Shown: positions 23,983-33,497, counted from the stretch's first letter. The stretch: DNA of 64,000 nt from Candidatus Levyibacteriota bacterium (GCA_016186625.1 JACPLG010000008.1:144723-208722); one strand, 5' to 3'. The notes: generated by a model not told the origin, from the letters alone. Translations and numbers: made by a program.

Positions 23983-25797
23983 GTGGATCTTATTTTGGTG
24001 AGAAACAAATCGATTTCAAAGCTTTTGACAGTTGTTGGAATATCAGGCAGTACTTATCACTTCAAAAAAGAAAACGGACAAATCAATATTTATCAGGAGA
24101 TTTCGGAAAATAAATTTCAAAAAATAAACAAAAAAATCGTCATTCAGAATTTGGTCGAAAATAAAGAAGATTTATCTGGAATTGATTTTTTATCCATCTC
24201 TTCCTTTAATAAGACTTTTATGGGAGTGATTGGATTTGAGAATAATTTTTACGTTGCTAAGTCAAAAGACGGATTTATTTGGGCTCTTGGTAAAAAACTT
24301 TTAAAAAATTTAAAAAGCGCATACGTTGTCCCGGAGTACGAATTTGAAGGGGGAAAAGTTATATATTGGTCGGATGATGCCCTCCACGTTGGATTTTCCC
24401 AAGATTCGACCTGGACGCTTTATGATGACCCAATTTATGATCCTCGAAGCAAATCAAGAAATTTACTTGATATTCTGGGAGTATTTAATGGAAAAGACTT
24501 GTTATTTGTTCCATACGCCTCAAACATTAGCATAAACGGTATAGATCATTTCAGTCTTTCAGTTGCTCTGTTTTCAAAACAAGACCCAAGAAGGACAGAG
24601 TTTAGACTTTATTATCCAATATGGAATATCCCAATGGATCTAGTTGATCAAATAGTTTCGCCAATTGCAGTACTGGAGATCAAAAACAAGATTTATTCTT
24701 TTTGGAGAGGAAAAGAGAAAATTTACAGCTTCCGCCATCCGCTTCTTGAACAAATAGTTTTTGATTATCCCAAAAATATCATAGCCGCCAATCTGCAGAA
24801 GTCAGCCCATAATCCTATCCTTTCACCTGATCCCAAAAACGGCTGGGAGTCATTGGCTGTATTTAATCCGGCAGCTTACTATGACGAAGATAAAAAAAAA
24901 CTTCATCTTATGTATAGAGCTGTTGGATCCAACTGGCGGTCTGTCTTTGGACACGCAACAAGCGATGACGGCATCACTATTAATTCAAAAAGCAATCTTC
25001 CCGCCTATGTTCCCAGATCTTCATTTGAAGGACAGGAAGTTATGTTTAATCCAAATTCTCAATTTACATCAGGACCGGGAGCAGGAGGATGCGAAGACCC
25101 AAGGCTTACGAAGATCGGTGATAAAGTATACCTTACTTACGTTGCATACGATGGATGGTCTCAGCCTCGTGTCGGACTATCTTCAATCGCCTATGACGAT
25201 TTCATAACAGAGTCCTGGAATTGGTCACCTCCCGTTATAATTTCAAAACCCGGAGTTATTGATAAAAATGCAGTTATTTTCCCAGAGAAAATCCGCGGAA
25301 AGTATGTAATTATGCATAGAATTTTTCCGGATATACTAATTGACTTTGTGGATAGTCTTGATTTTGACGGACAAACGTTCCTTAAGGGTGAGTTTAAAAT
25401 TTCGCCAAGAAGCTTTGGATGGGACAGTAGGAAAATTGGCGCAGGTCCGCCTCCCATAAAAACAAAAGAAGGGTGGCTCCTTATTTACCACGCCGTTGAC
25501 GATGCCAAGAGCCACCAGTATCAGATCGGCGCAATGATCCTGGATCTTCTTGATCCTACGAAAGTTATTTGTAGGTCAAGCCAACCTCTGATAAGTCCTA
25601 CTAACTGGTATGAAAATGAGGGATATAAATCCGGAGTGGTTTATCCGTGCGGAGCAGCATTGATTGATAGGAAACTTCACGTTTACTACGGTGGGGCAGA
25701 TACATACATTTGCGTTGCAACAGCGCCATTTGATTCTTTTCTAAACACCCTAAAAGCAGAAAGAAATCATAAGATGCGTGAGTTTTTCCTTAACTAA
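23983..25797 (+). CDS. GH130-like protein with extra N-terminal domain
   Basis: A 604-residue protein. The C-terminal half (about 270-600) is a five-bladed-propeller GH130 module: NGWESLAVFNPAAYY, LMYRAVGSNWRS, GAGGCEDPRLTKI, DKNAVIFPEKI, GAGPPPIKTKEGWLLIYH and a final YPCGAALID. GH130 enzymes are mannoside phosphorylases or hydrolases. The N-terminal 260 residues are not recognised but have propeller-like phrases (SFWRGKEKIYSF), perhaps a worn second module. No signal peptide, so it acts in the cytoplasm. The start is uncertain: GTG at 23983 or 23998. The stop TAA overlaps the next ATG by one base, so the two genes are coupled. Confidence 0.82.
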   Translation: MDLILVRNKSISKLLTVVGISGSTYHFKKENGQINIYQEISENKFQKINKKIVIQNLVENKEDLSGIDFLSISSFNKTFMGVIGFENNFYVAKSKDGFIWALGKKLLKNLKSAYVVPEYEFEGGKVIYWSDDALHVGFSQDSTWTLYDDPIYDPRSKSRNLLDILGVFNGKDLLFVPYASNISINGIDHFSLSVALFSKQDPRRTEFRLYYPIWNIPMDLVDQIVSPIAVLEIKNKIYSFWRGKEKIYSFRHPLLEQIVFDYPKNIIAANLQKSAHNPILSPDPKNGWESLAVFNPAAYYDEDKKKLHLMYRAVGSNWRSVFGHATSDDGITINSKSNLPAYVPRSSFEGQEVMFNPNSQFTSGPGAGGCEDPRLTKIGDKVYLTYVAYDGWSQPRVGLSSIAYDDFITESWNWSPPVIISKPGVIDKNAVIFPEKIRGKYVIMHRIFPDILIDFVDSLDFDGQTFLKGEFKISPRSFGWDSRKIGAGPPPIKTKEGWLLIYHAVDDAKSHQYQIGAMILDLLDPTKVICRSSQPLISPTNWYENEGYKSGVVYPCGAALIDRKLHVYYGGADTYICVATAPFDSFLNTLKAERNHKMREFFLN

Positions 25798-27737
25798 TGA
25801 TTTCAGTAAAACGATATGGTGGCAATCCGATTCTAGTTCCCAGCAAAGATAATCTTTGGGAGTCCTACGCCGTTTATAACGCAAGCGTTATTAAAAAAGA
25901 CGGAATTTACCATATGCTTTATAGAGCTATTTCAGAGCCAAAAGAATGGCAGAGTGAATATTTAAGAGTTTCTTCTATTGGACACGCAACAAGTACTAAC
26001 GGACTCACGTTTGATAATAGGTCCCAGTTACTCACTCCGCAGTACGATTGGGAAAGATTTGGTTGTGAAGACCCAAGAGTTGAGATGTTGGAGGATACAT
26101 ATTTTATTTTTTATACAGCAATTTCAACTAATCCCCCATCACCTTCAGGAATAAAAATTGGGGTTGCGCTCACGCATGATTTCTCAAAAATTACGGAGAG
26201 ACATCTTGTAACTCCTTTTAATGCAAAAGCAATGACACTTTTTCCGCAGAAGTTAAACGGTAAATACGTCGCAATATTAACTGCAGACACAGATAATCCT
26301 CCTGCAAAAATAGCAATAGCGCAATTTGATGAGATTTCAAACCTTTGGGATAAATCTTTCTGGACTGATTGGTACCAAAACATTGCTAATTATACGCTGC
26401 CATTACAAAGACGATCACAAGATCAGGTTGAGGTGGGTCTTAATCCTATAAAAACTGATAAAGGATGGGTGTTAGTGTATTCATATATACAAAACTACTT
26501 TACCCAAAATAAAGTTTTCGGCTTAGAGTCGGTTCTTCTTGATCAGGACAATCCCCTTTTAATACTTGGTAAAACAAATGGTCCCTTTATGGTTCCTGAG
26601 GCTTATTATGAAAAATATGGATTAATCCCGGATATTATTTTCCCATCAGGCGGAGTAGTTAAGGATGACAGACTCAGGCTATATTATGGTGCATCTGACA
26701 CAACAGTTTGCAGTGCCGATATCTCCATCAAAGAGCTGATAAACCAGACGTTATTAGGAGCTTTGCAAATTCCAATTGTAAGCGTACACTCCGGCCTCCA
26801 TCTTGTCAGGTTTGATGGGAACCCAATTTTAACTCATATAGAAAATCATGAATGGGAAGAAAAAGCAGTTTTAAATCCCGGTGTTTATGAAAAAGATGGA
26901 AAAATTTACCTTTTTTATCGTGCGATGAACAATGATTTTGTGTCCAAAATAGGACTCGCAACAACACAAGACGGATTTCATATAGATGAAAGGCTCACTG
27001 ATCCTATATATTCCCCAAGGGCTTTTTTTGAAAAAAACGATCAGGGTGCATTTGGCTGTGAGGATCCTCGTATTACACAAATCGATGACATGATCTATAT
27101 GTTTTACACTGCTTATGACGGAAAGTCTTCAAAAGTAGCATTCACTAGCATTCCTGTTTCCGATTTTACAAATAGAAATTGGACATGGAAAACTCCTGTT
27201 CCGATTTCAGACCCAAGTGTTATGGACAAAAATGCGGCGCTTTTTCCGCAGAAGTTAAAAGGGAAATTTGCAATCTTACATAGGCTTGATGTTAGAATTT
27301 GGATTGATTTTGTTGATAAATTATCGGATTTTTCCGGAGATAAATGGTTGGGAGGAAAGCCGCTTTGTGAGCCAAGAAAAGATAAATGGGACAGTGAAAA
27401 AGTGGGAATCGGGGGACCTCCCATAAAAACAAAACTTGGCTGGCTTCTTTTATACCATGGAATATCTGCGCATGATAAAAAATACAGGCTTGGCATTATG
27501 GTTTTGGACAAGAAAGACCCAACAAAAATAATTCTTAGATTGGACAACCCGGTCCTGGAGCCAAAACTTAAGTATGAAAAAGAAGGAGTCCGCCCGGATG
27601 CGGTATTTTCCTGCGGAAGCGCATTACTTGACGACAGACTATTTGTTTATTATGGAGCAGCTGATTCTTCAATTGGAGTTGCCCAGATTGATTATTCTTC
27701 GCTCCTGTCAAAATTGGAAGAGATAATTTCTGCATGA
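25797..27737 (+). CDS. Tandem GH130-like protein
   Basis: A 646-residue protein made of two GH130 modules, residues 1-325 and about 333-646. Each has the start phrase (GGNPILVPSKDNLWESYAVYN; DGNPILTHIENHEWEEKAVLNP), FGCEDPR, a MxLFPQKL or NAALFPQKL strand and a GWxLxYHG/YSY strand near a Pro-rich loop. The second module keeps GIGGPPIKTKLGWLLLYHG fully; the first has LNPIKTDKGWVLVYS, so it is more diverged and may have lost activity. With the upstream gene this makes three or four propellers in one transcript. Mannose-phosphate genes at 47-49 kb could supply or use the product. Confidence 0.85.
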   Translation: MISVKRYGGNPILVPSKDNLWESYAVYNASVIKKDGIYHMLYRAISEPKEWQSEYLRVSSIGHATSTNGLTFDNRSQLLTPQYDWERFGCEDPRVEMLEDTYFIFYTAISTNPPSPSGIKIGVALTHDFSKITERHLVTPFNAKAMTLFPQKLNGKYVAILTADTDNPPAKIAIAQFDEISNLWDKSFWTDWYQNIANYTLPLQRRSQDQVEVGLNPIKTDKGWVLVYSYIQNYFTQNKVFGLESVLLDQDNPLLILGKTNGPFMVPEAYYEKYGLIPDIIFPSGGVVKDDRLRLYYGASDTTVCSADISIKELINQTLLGALQIPIVSVHSGLHLVRFDGNPILTHIENHEWEEKAVLNPGVYEKDGKIYLFYRAMNNDFVSKIGLATTQDGFHIDERLTDPIYSPRAFFEKNDQGAFGCEDPRITQIDDMIYMFYTAYDGKSSKVAFTSIPVSDFTNRNWTWKTPVPISDPSVMDKNAALFPQKLKGKFAILHRLDVRIWIDFVDKLSDFSGDKWLGGKPLCEPRKDKWDSEKVGIGGPPIKTKLGWLLLYHGISAHDKKYRLGIMVLDKKDPTKIILRLDNPVLEPKLKYEKEGVRPDAVFSCGSALLDDRLFVYYGAADSSIGVAQIDYSSLLSKLEEIISA

Positions 27738-27766
27738 CAAATGCTCCGAAGTTTTTTTAATCGACC

Positions 27767-27796
27767 TTGAAAAATAACCAAAATTAATGTCATACT
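27767..27796 (+). promoter_or_regulatory. Promoter of the Nramp-like gene
   Basis: TTGAAA, 18-base spacer, CATACT, then 5 bases to the ATG at 27802. Confidence 0.5.
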
Positions 27797-27801
27797 AAAG
27801 T

Positions 27802-29196
27802 ATGGCGCTAAAACCTCTTGAAGTCCAATCACTTCCTTCCGCTCCACCATTCAAAAAGTTAATCGGTCCTAGCTTCATATTCCTAGGCCTTGGGCTTGGA
27901 AGCGGGGAGGTAATTCTCTGGCCGTATCTAAGTGCAAATTACGGTCTGGGAATCATTTGGGCGGCGATTCTTGGAGTGACTTTCCAATTCTTCATGAACA
28001 TGGAGATCGAGCGCTATACTTTGGTACACGGGGAAAGTGTTTTTGTTGGACTTGCCAGAAAGCTTAGATGGATTCCTTTTTGGTTTCTCTTATCAACTTT
28101 TATTCCCTGGATTTGGCCGGGCATTATAGCATCTTCTGCAAAATTATTTGGAGGTGCTGTTGGAGTTTCTGAAACGACAAATCTGACAATAATGCTTCTT
28201 GTTCTGATAGGCATCATTCTTTCATTTGGCCCAATTTTGTATAAAACTGTTGAATCATTTCAAAAAATTTTAGTGGCAATAGGAATTCCTAGTATTCTTG
28301 CATTGTCTTTAGTTCTTGCCCAAAAAAATGATTTTGTGGATCTTGCCAAAGGGGCTGTCGGGATCGGAAACGGTTATTTCCTTTTTCCCGAGGGAATAAT
28401 TATGGCCTCATTTCTGGCCGCTTTTGCTTACGCCGGAGCAGGGGGAAATCTTAATCTTGCCCAGTCTTTTTATGTAAGAGAAAAAGGATACGGAATGGGT
28501 AAATACTCAGGGAGAATCACAAGTTTATTTACCGGAAAGAAAGAAAGCGTATCACTTACCGGAACAAAGTTTGAAATGAACAGTTCAAATCTTTCAGAAT
28601 TTAAAAGGTGGTGGAAAAACATAAATATAGAACACTTCATAATTTTTTGGTTTATGGGAACAATTACGATATTGTTTTTAACACTCCTTTCCTACTCGAC
28701 TGTTTTTGGCCTTGCGGGAAATGAGCAAGGAATTTCATTTGTTTTAAATGAAGGGAGAGTTATAGGAGAGAGGTTATTTCCAATTGCAGGGACTTTTTTT
28801 CTTATTATTGGCGGACTAATGCTTTTTGGAACACAGCTTACTGTTTTTGATGCAACAAGTAGAATTCTTTCAGAAAATATCGTCATAGCCGCCCACTCAA
28901 AATTATCAGAAGTTCATATTCCAAAGATGTATTATTTTGTTCTTTGGTTTCAAATTGCTGCAGGAATTGTTGTTCTTCTTCTAGGCTTTACAGAACCCTT
29001 AGCTCTTCTTGTGACCGCAGCAGTCTTAAACGCAATTGCCATGTTTGCCCACATAGGCTTGACTCTCTTTTTAAACCTAACTAGCCTTGAAAAGCCCGTC
29101 AGGCCGAGTTTTGTTCGCATCAGCGCAATGTCTCTCGCCCTACTCTTTTACGGAGGCTTCAGTCTATTTGTTTTATATGACAGATTTTTAAGGTAA
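27802..29196 (+). CDS. Nramp-family transporter, atypical
   Basis: A 464-residue protein with about eleven membrane helices, matching a divergent Nramp (divalent metal:proton symporter) branch. The first helix reads LGLGLGSGEVILWPY where true Nramps have the metal-binding DPGN motif, and the sixth-helix region reads AFAYAGAGGNLNLAQSFYV rather than a Met-Pro-His motif. A long hydrophilic insert (about 225-270) follows. Metal specificity therefore cannot be assumed; magnesium-type Nramp relatives or another substrate are possible. It has its own promoter with a short or absent leader, and a dispersed hairpin follows its stop. Confidence 0.75.
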   Translation: MALKPLEVQSLPSAPPFKKLIGPSFIFLGLGLGSGEVILWPYLSANYGLGIIWAAILGVTFQFFMNMEIERYTLVHGESVFVGLARKLRWIPFWFLLSTFIPWIWPGIIASSAKLFGGAVGVSETTNLTIMLLVLIGIILSFGPILYKTVESFQKILVAIGIPSILALSLVLAQKNDFVDLAKGAVGIGNGYFLFPEGIIMASFLAAFAYAGAGGNLNLAQSFYVREKGYGMGKYSGRITSLFTGKKESVSLTGTKFEMNSSNLSEFKRWWKNINIEHFIIFWFMGTITILFLTLLSYSTVFGLAGNEQGISFVLNEGRVIGERLFPIAGTFFLIIGGLMLFGTQLTVFDATSRILSENIVIAAHSKLSEVHIPKMYYFVLWFQIAAGIVVLLLGFTEPLALLVTAAVLNAIAMFAHIGLTLFLNLTSLEKPVRPSFVRISAMSLALLFYGGFSLFVLYDRFLR

Positions 29197-29201
29197 CCGA
29201 G

Positions 29202-29222
29202 TTCCCACTTTCCATGTGGGAA
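29202..29222 (+). repeat. Dispersed 21-base hairpin, copy 3
   Basis: TTCCCAC, 7-base centre, GTGGGAA, followed by GCT; it is in the opposite orientation to copies 1 and 2 (their AGC flank is upstream). Confidence 0.65.
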
Positions 29223-29240
29223 GCTACTTTTTAATAAATA

Positions 29241-29310
29241 CCCTGAGATGTAAACTTATTTCCACCCCGTATTTCCACCCCGGGTGTGGATTATCCTTTA
29301 CACCCCAGGA
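29241..29310 (+). repeat. Dispersed CCCGGG palindromic repeat, copy B
   Basis: Shares CTGAGATGTAAACTTA, CACCCCGGGTGTG and CTTTACACCCCAGGA blocks with copy A, with an extra duplicated TTTCCACCCCG segment. Confidence 0.65.
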
Positions 29311-29415
29311 CTATCCTAAGTTTTTTATAAATTTCTCAATCTCGTCCAAAAATCCGCTTTTGTTGATTCTATGCATAAGCCAGCAGTAAATAAAATTGTC
29401 AGGATTGTGTCGGGT
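29311..29415 (-). pseudogene. Possible gene remnant
   Basis: About 34 open codons end at a TAG directly beside repeat B. The translation NPDNFIYCWLMHRINKSGFL plus an acidic/basic helix looks protein-like, but a stop lies just upstream and no start is visible. The family is not recognised. Confidence 0.3.
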
Positions 29416-29452
29416 AAAAAATCAAATTTAGAAATAAAATGTTTGGGAATTT

Positions 29453-30025
29453 ATGGAAAGATTAAGACATCTTGAAGTACCTTTGAATGGGCATCATTAT
29501 GCTTCCGATGGTTCTGAGATCGATACAGAGACCAAAGATCCTTATGAGAGAGTTTGCATCAGTAGCGTTGCTTTCCATGAAGGAGTTCATGCATTTTTAG
29601 CTATTAAAAGAGGAGTTGGGGTAAAACAGGCAAGTAGAATCCCTGGGCCCGGATACTTGGGGAAAACAGAGCCTTATGATTTTGATGGGGTAGCTGCAGT
29701 AGGACCTGCTGCCCTAGGACTCGAAGGATGTGGGCATGATTTAAGACTCGCCTCTTATAAGGGAGTCAATATTGGTGCTGCAAAAGCAACAGGAAGACAG
29801 ATGGTATCCGAAGACCCGAGAGGATTAAGAAGAGTATCAGCAGTAATTGAACAGAAAGGAAGCGCAACAGGAGGAGAATTAGAAGAAGCGCTCAATAAAG
29901 GAGAAAATGTCTTAGTAAGAATTAGAAGGCGCGATGGCACTACGGAAGAAAGACTTGAAGAGGACGTTAGAGGAGAGACTGTAATGGTTCCTTTCCAAGA
30001 GTACAAGCTTCCTAAAGCTGCTTAA
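29453..30025 (+). CDS. Orphan M41 (FtsH protease domain)-like protein
   Basis: A 190-residue protein. SSVAFHEGVHAFLA contains a HExxH zinc motif (HEGVH) and is followed by VKQASRIPGPGYLGKTEP, which parallels the HEAGHA...SIIPRG-LGYT stretch of FtsH. Further on, GCGHDLRLASYKG may supply the third zinc ligand in the way ND-L-AT does in FtsH. There is no AAA ATPase domain and no membrane helix. The C-terminal half is basic and unusual (ENVLVRIRRRDGTTEERLEEDV). A free M41-like peptidase without its motor is odd; it could act with a separate partner or be inactive. Confidence 0.6.
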   Translation: MERLRHLEVPLNGHHYASDGSEIDTETKDPYERVCISSVAFHEGVHAFLAIKRGVGVKQASRIPGPGYLGKTEPYDFDGVAAVGPAALGLEGCGHDLRLASYKGVNIGAAKATGRQMVSEDPRGLRRVSAVIEQKGSATGGELEEALNKGENVLVRIRRRDGTTEERLEEDVRGETVMVPFQEYKLPKAA

Positions 30026-30059
30026 CTTGTTTTGTGCTATAGTTTTATTAGGTTAGGGG

Positions 30060-30245
30060 GTGATAAATATTAAAATCGCTCTTGTTGTAATTTTAGTACT
30101 TTTGGGATTTTACTTTCTTTTGTTTCACACTTCCCCATTTCCGTTAAGCCATGAAAGCTTAGGGTTTTATAACCACACCATTCATAGAATTATAGGTGTT
30201 GTACTTTTTGTTGTAGCACTACTTGCGTTTTGGAAGTGGAAGTAG
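30060..30245 (+). CDS. Small two-helix membrane protein
   Basis: A 61-residue frame with two hydrophobic helices (about 4-22 and 44-59) and a basic end (FWKWK). The GTG at 30060 lies inside the GGGGGTGAT ribosome binding site itself. By comparison with 36110, where the same site is followed by ATG, translation may begin at ATT (30069), a rare initiator. The 3' end overlaps the opposite remnant at 30182. Function unknown. Confidence 0.5.
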   Translation: MINIKIALVVILVLLGFYFLLFHTSPFPLSHESLGFYNHTIHRIIGVVLFVVALLAFWKWK

Positions 30246-30718
30246 TTAATCAAGAAACTTGAGAACACTTGCTCTAAAGTTTGCAAAATAAAGATTTTAA
30301 ACTGTCCGGATCTTGAAAGCTGGGCCCCAACATATGTCGGATCTTGCCAGAAAAGTTTGAAGGCAGCAATTGCTAAGAATTGATGAGCTATAAATGATCC
30401 CGAAACCAAGTAAATAAATTGGTAAGTAAACTTTTTTCGAAGATATAAAACAACTTCCGCCAGACCAAAAACGAGTATCGGGAGACTGCTGACAAAATAC
30501 CTGATAGTATATCCTGCCGCATTCCAGGCATCATAGCTTGATATTAGAAGAAAATTTAATAGAAAAATTGTAATAAATATATTGCCAAAAAGCTTAAAAC
30601 GTTTTCTATATAAAAATAATCCTAAGAAGGCAATAAGTAAGATCGGCATATAAAAAATTACCCCTTGCTTGGTGTCAAAAATAGGATTATAAAGAGCAAT
30701 AGAAAGAAAATTTTCCAC
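30182..30718 (-). pseudogene. C-terminal remnant of a GT-C membrane glycosyltransferase
   Basis: 178 codons with four or five hydrophobic helices. NPIFDTKQGVIFYMPILLIA and SSYDAWNAAGYTIRYF resemble the C-terminal half of ArnT/PMT-like proteins, whose full length is over 450 residues. A stop lies six codons upstream of the first start (GTG), so the N-terminal half is missing. It runs 64 bases into the convergent small gene. I read it as a decaying fragment. Confidence 0.5.
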
Positions 30719-30842
30719 AGACGAGGAATCTTTTTAAGCTTTTCTACCACAATGTAGTGAGTATACAACGAGGAAAGTCAAAGCCACAAGTTTTAATTAG
30801 GTCGCTTACTCGCAAGGATACTGCAGGAATTTTTCTCCAATA

Positions 30843-33497
30843 TTAAGCAGATAATGCTTTTATGAAGGATTTTACTTTTTCGCTGGGAAGTGACTTAAAT
30901 ATATCCTGTATAAGAAGTATTATAAATGCAGAAAAAAGCGGCAACAACCATAAGGCTGGAGATAAAGGAGCAGTGGAAAATACAGTCCTTGCCGGAGTAT
31001 AAAGTATTAAAATTGTGGCGGAGATGGATAAAATTGATGCTATAAAAAGGTATTTATTTATGAAAAGCGAACGCGTAAGGACTCTTTTTCTGAAAGAGCG
31101 GAAGCTGTATGCGTTCACAACCTCAAGAAGTATTATGGTAACCAGGGCTGAGGTTCTTGCAACATCGGTACTCTGGCCAAAAATATTAAAAGTTATGTAA
31201 TAAACCAAAAGCGCCGAGACTGCCATAAAGCTTCCTAAAAAAATGATTACTCCAATATGGAGCTTATTAAGAATTGACGATCTTTTTCTGGGAGGGTAAG
31301 TCATAATATCCCCCGAAGACGGGTTTAGCCCCAGGGTGATAGCCGGCATATTGTCTGTAACTAAATTTAAAAATAATATCTGAAGCGCAAGAAGGACCGG
31401 CACCTCCCAACCAAGAATAGGAGAGAGGAGAACTCCGACAAAGATTATACTCAGCTCCGCAAAATTATCACAAAGCTGATAGGTCACAAATTTTCTTATG
31501 TTATTAAATATAGTCCTGCCTTCTCTTATGGCGCTTACTATGGTTGCGAAATTATCATCTTTGAGCGTTAGGTCGGCAACAGATCTTGTCACATCTGTTC
31601 CGTTTTTACCCATTGCAACGCCTATATGAGCCTCCTTTAGCGCTGGGGCATCATTAACCCCGTCTCCTGTCATAGTTACTATTTCCCCGTTTTTCTTAAG
31701 AGAGCGGACAAGTCTTAGCTTATGTTCCGGATTCACTCTTGCAAATATGGCCGTATCCAAAACCGCGGATTTCAATTCCTCATCCGACATCTTATCAATT
31801 TGCTCTCCGGTTAATATGTTTCCCGTGATATCCACCTGTTTTCCTATGGCCTCAGCTGTCTCACTACTATCACCGGTAATCATTTTTACTTTTATTTGCG
31901 CTTTTCTGCAGATATCTATTGATTCTTTTATTTCATCTCTGGGGGGATCTTCAAGTGCCACAATTCCTAAGAAAACAAGATTTTCTTCCGAATAGTCGGT
32001 GGCACTGCCATCATTTGGTTTGTACGCTATTGCAAGCGTTCTCAATGCTTTTTCCGAAAGTTGCGAGTTAATTCTAAGGATATCTTTTTTCCTTTCTTCG
32101 GTAAGTCCTACCTCTTGGCCATTTTCAATAGTTTTTTTGCATTTGCCGATAATTATTTCTGTTGCTCCTTTTGCGTAAACAAAATTTCCGCTCCCTTCTT
32201 TTATCAGAACCGACATCATTTTCCTCTCAGGGCTAAACGGTGTTTCTTGTTTCCTTTCTGCATTAAAGCTGTCGGCAAAAATTCCCGCCTTAATACCAAG
32301 GATCAAAAGCGCACCCTCAGTTTGATTTCCCAAAACGCTATATTCATCCCCGTCTTTCTCCTTTTCTATCTTTGAGTCATTGCATAAAATTGATGCTCTT
32401 ATAAGAAGGCTCAAATATTTATCATTTTTAATGTCAATACTATTATTGTTTTTTTCGATTCTGCCCTCAGATTTATATCCAACGCCGCTCACTAAATATA
32501 TGTCTTTATCAATAATAATTTTCCTTACTGTCATCTCTCCTACTGTGAGAGTGCCTGTTTTATCTGTACAGATAATGGTGGTTTCCCCAAGAGTTTCAAT
32601 TATAGACATTCTGTTTACTATGGCGTTTTGTTTTGCCATGCGCTGTGCTCCTACGGCAAGTGTTGTAATTAAAACCACAGGAAAACCTTCAGGAAAGGCC
32701 GAAACGGAAAGGGCAATAATAAGTATGAGTATCTCGGTTATGTGTTCCGCGGATAATGACGGAACCCGCATAAGCATTATCGCGCCGGTTGCTAAAGAAA
32801 TAGAAATTGCAATTCCCACCATAACTTTTGAGATGCTGTTAACTTTATCTTGGAGCGGCAATTCTTTTTCTACGGTTGAAATAAGTCCCGCTATTTGACC
32901 GAATTTGGTATCCATACCGGTATGAATAACTTTGGCAAAACACTTTCCGTTTACGAGGAAAGAGCCCATATACAACATATTTTTCTTGTCGTATTTATCC
33001 TCGGAAAGAACTTCCCGTTTTTCTATATCAGCCGACTCACCGGTAAGCACAGCCTCATTAACCTCTACATCTTCCCCCTCAATTAGTATGCAGTCCGCGG
33101 GAATTTTTTCTCCGCTTCTTAGAACAAGAATATCTCCAACTACTATCTCTGTTGTTGAAATCTCTTTCTCCTCCCCGTTTCTTACAACAGCGGTTAAGGG
33201 AAGTATCATCTTTTTAAGAGCCGCTATTGCTTTTTCCGCTCTATATTCCTGTATAAACCCCGTTGATACAACCAAAAAAACAACACCCAATATAACTGCA
33301 CCTGTTATTTGTTTTCCTACGGCAAAAGAAATTATTGCAGCAGCCAAAAGAAGATAGAAAATAAAATTTTTTCTAATTTGCCTGAAAAGAATCCTAAAAG
33401 GAGAAGTCTTTGAAACTTCCTTTATTTCATTGGGACCGTATTCCTTGAGTCTTTTAGCAGCCTCTATATCTGATAGGCCTATGATTTCTTTCTTCAT
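30843..33497 (-). CDS. Cation-transporting P-type ATPase (Ca2+/Mn2+ type)
   Basis: An 884-residue P2-type pump that moves cations out of the cytoplasm using ATP. N-terminal cation ATPase domain, actuator motif TGES (152-155), helix M4 PEGFP (269-273), phosphorylation site DKTGTLT (Asp312), ATP-binding loop KGATE (443-447), hinge TGDGVNDAP (610-618) and the M6 site NLVTDN (711-716). The PEGFP and NLVTDN residues match SERCA/PMR1-like calcium or manganese pumps rather than heavy-metal or Na/K types. Length is normal. The MgtE-type gene lies upstream on the same strand, so divalent cation handling is grouped here. Confidence 0.93.
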   Translation of the reverse strand: MKKEIIGLSDIEAAKRLKEYGPNEIKEVSKTSPFRILFRQIRKNFIFYLLLAAAIISFAVGKQITGAVILGVVFLVVSTGFIQEYRAEKAIAALKKMILPLTAVVRNGEEKEISTTEIVVGDILVLRSGEKIPADCILIEGEDVEVNEAVLTGESADIEKREVLSEDKYDKKNMLYMGSFLVNGKCFAKVIHTGMDTKFGQIAGLISTVEKELPLQDKVNSISKVMVGIAISISLATGAIMLMRVPSLSAEHITEILILIIALSVSAFPEGFPVVLITTLAVGAQRMAKQNAIVNRMSIIETLGETTIICTDKTGTLTVGEMTVRKIIIDKDIYLVSGVGYKSEGRIEKNNNSIDIKNDKYLSLLIRASILCNDSKIEKEKDGDEYSVLGNQTEGALLILGIKAGIFADSFNAERKQETPFSPERKMMSVLIKEGSGNFVYAKGATEIIIGKCKKTIENGQEVGLTEERKKDILRINSQLSEKALRTLAIAYKPNDGSATDYSEENLVFLGIVALEDPPRDEIKESIDICRKAQIKVKMITGDSSETAEAIGKQVDITGNILTGEQIDKMSDEELKSAVLDTAIFARVNPEHKLRLVRSLKKNGEIVTMTGDGVNDAPALKEAHIGVAMGKNGTDVTRSVADLTLKDDNFATIVSAIREGRTIFNNIRKFVTYQLCDNFAELSIIFVGVLLSPILGWEVPVLLALQILFLNLVTDNMPAITLGLNPSSGDIMTYPPRKRSSILNKLHIGVIIFLGSFMAVSALLVYYITFNIFGQSTDVARTSALVTIILLEVVNAYSFRSFRKRVLTRSLFINKYLFIASILSISATILILYTPARTVFSTAPLSPALWLLPLFSAFIILLIQDIFKSLPSEKVKSFIKALSA

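Noticed and set aside
23929..23983. TTGACA before the first GH130 gene as a full promoter
   Set aside because: No convincing -10 hexamer at 16-18 bases; the start itself is uncertain.
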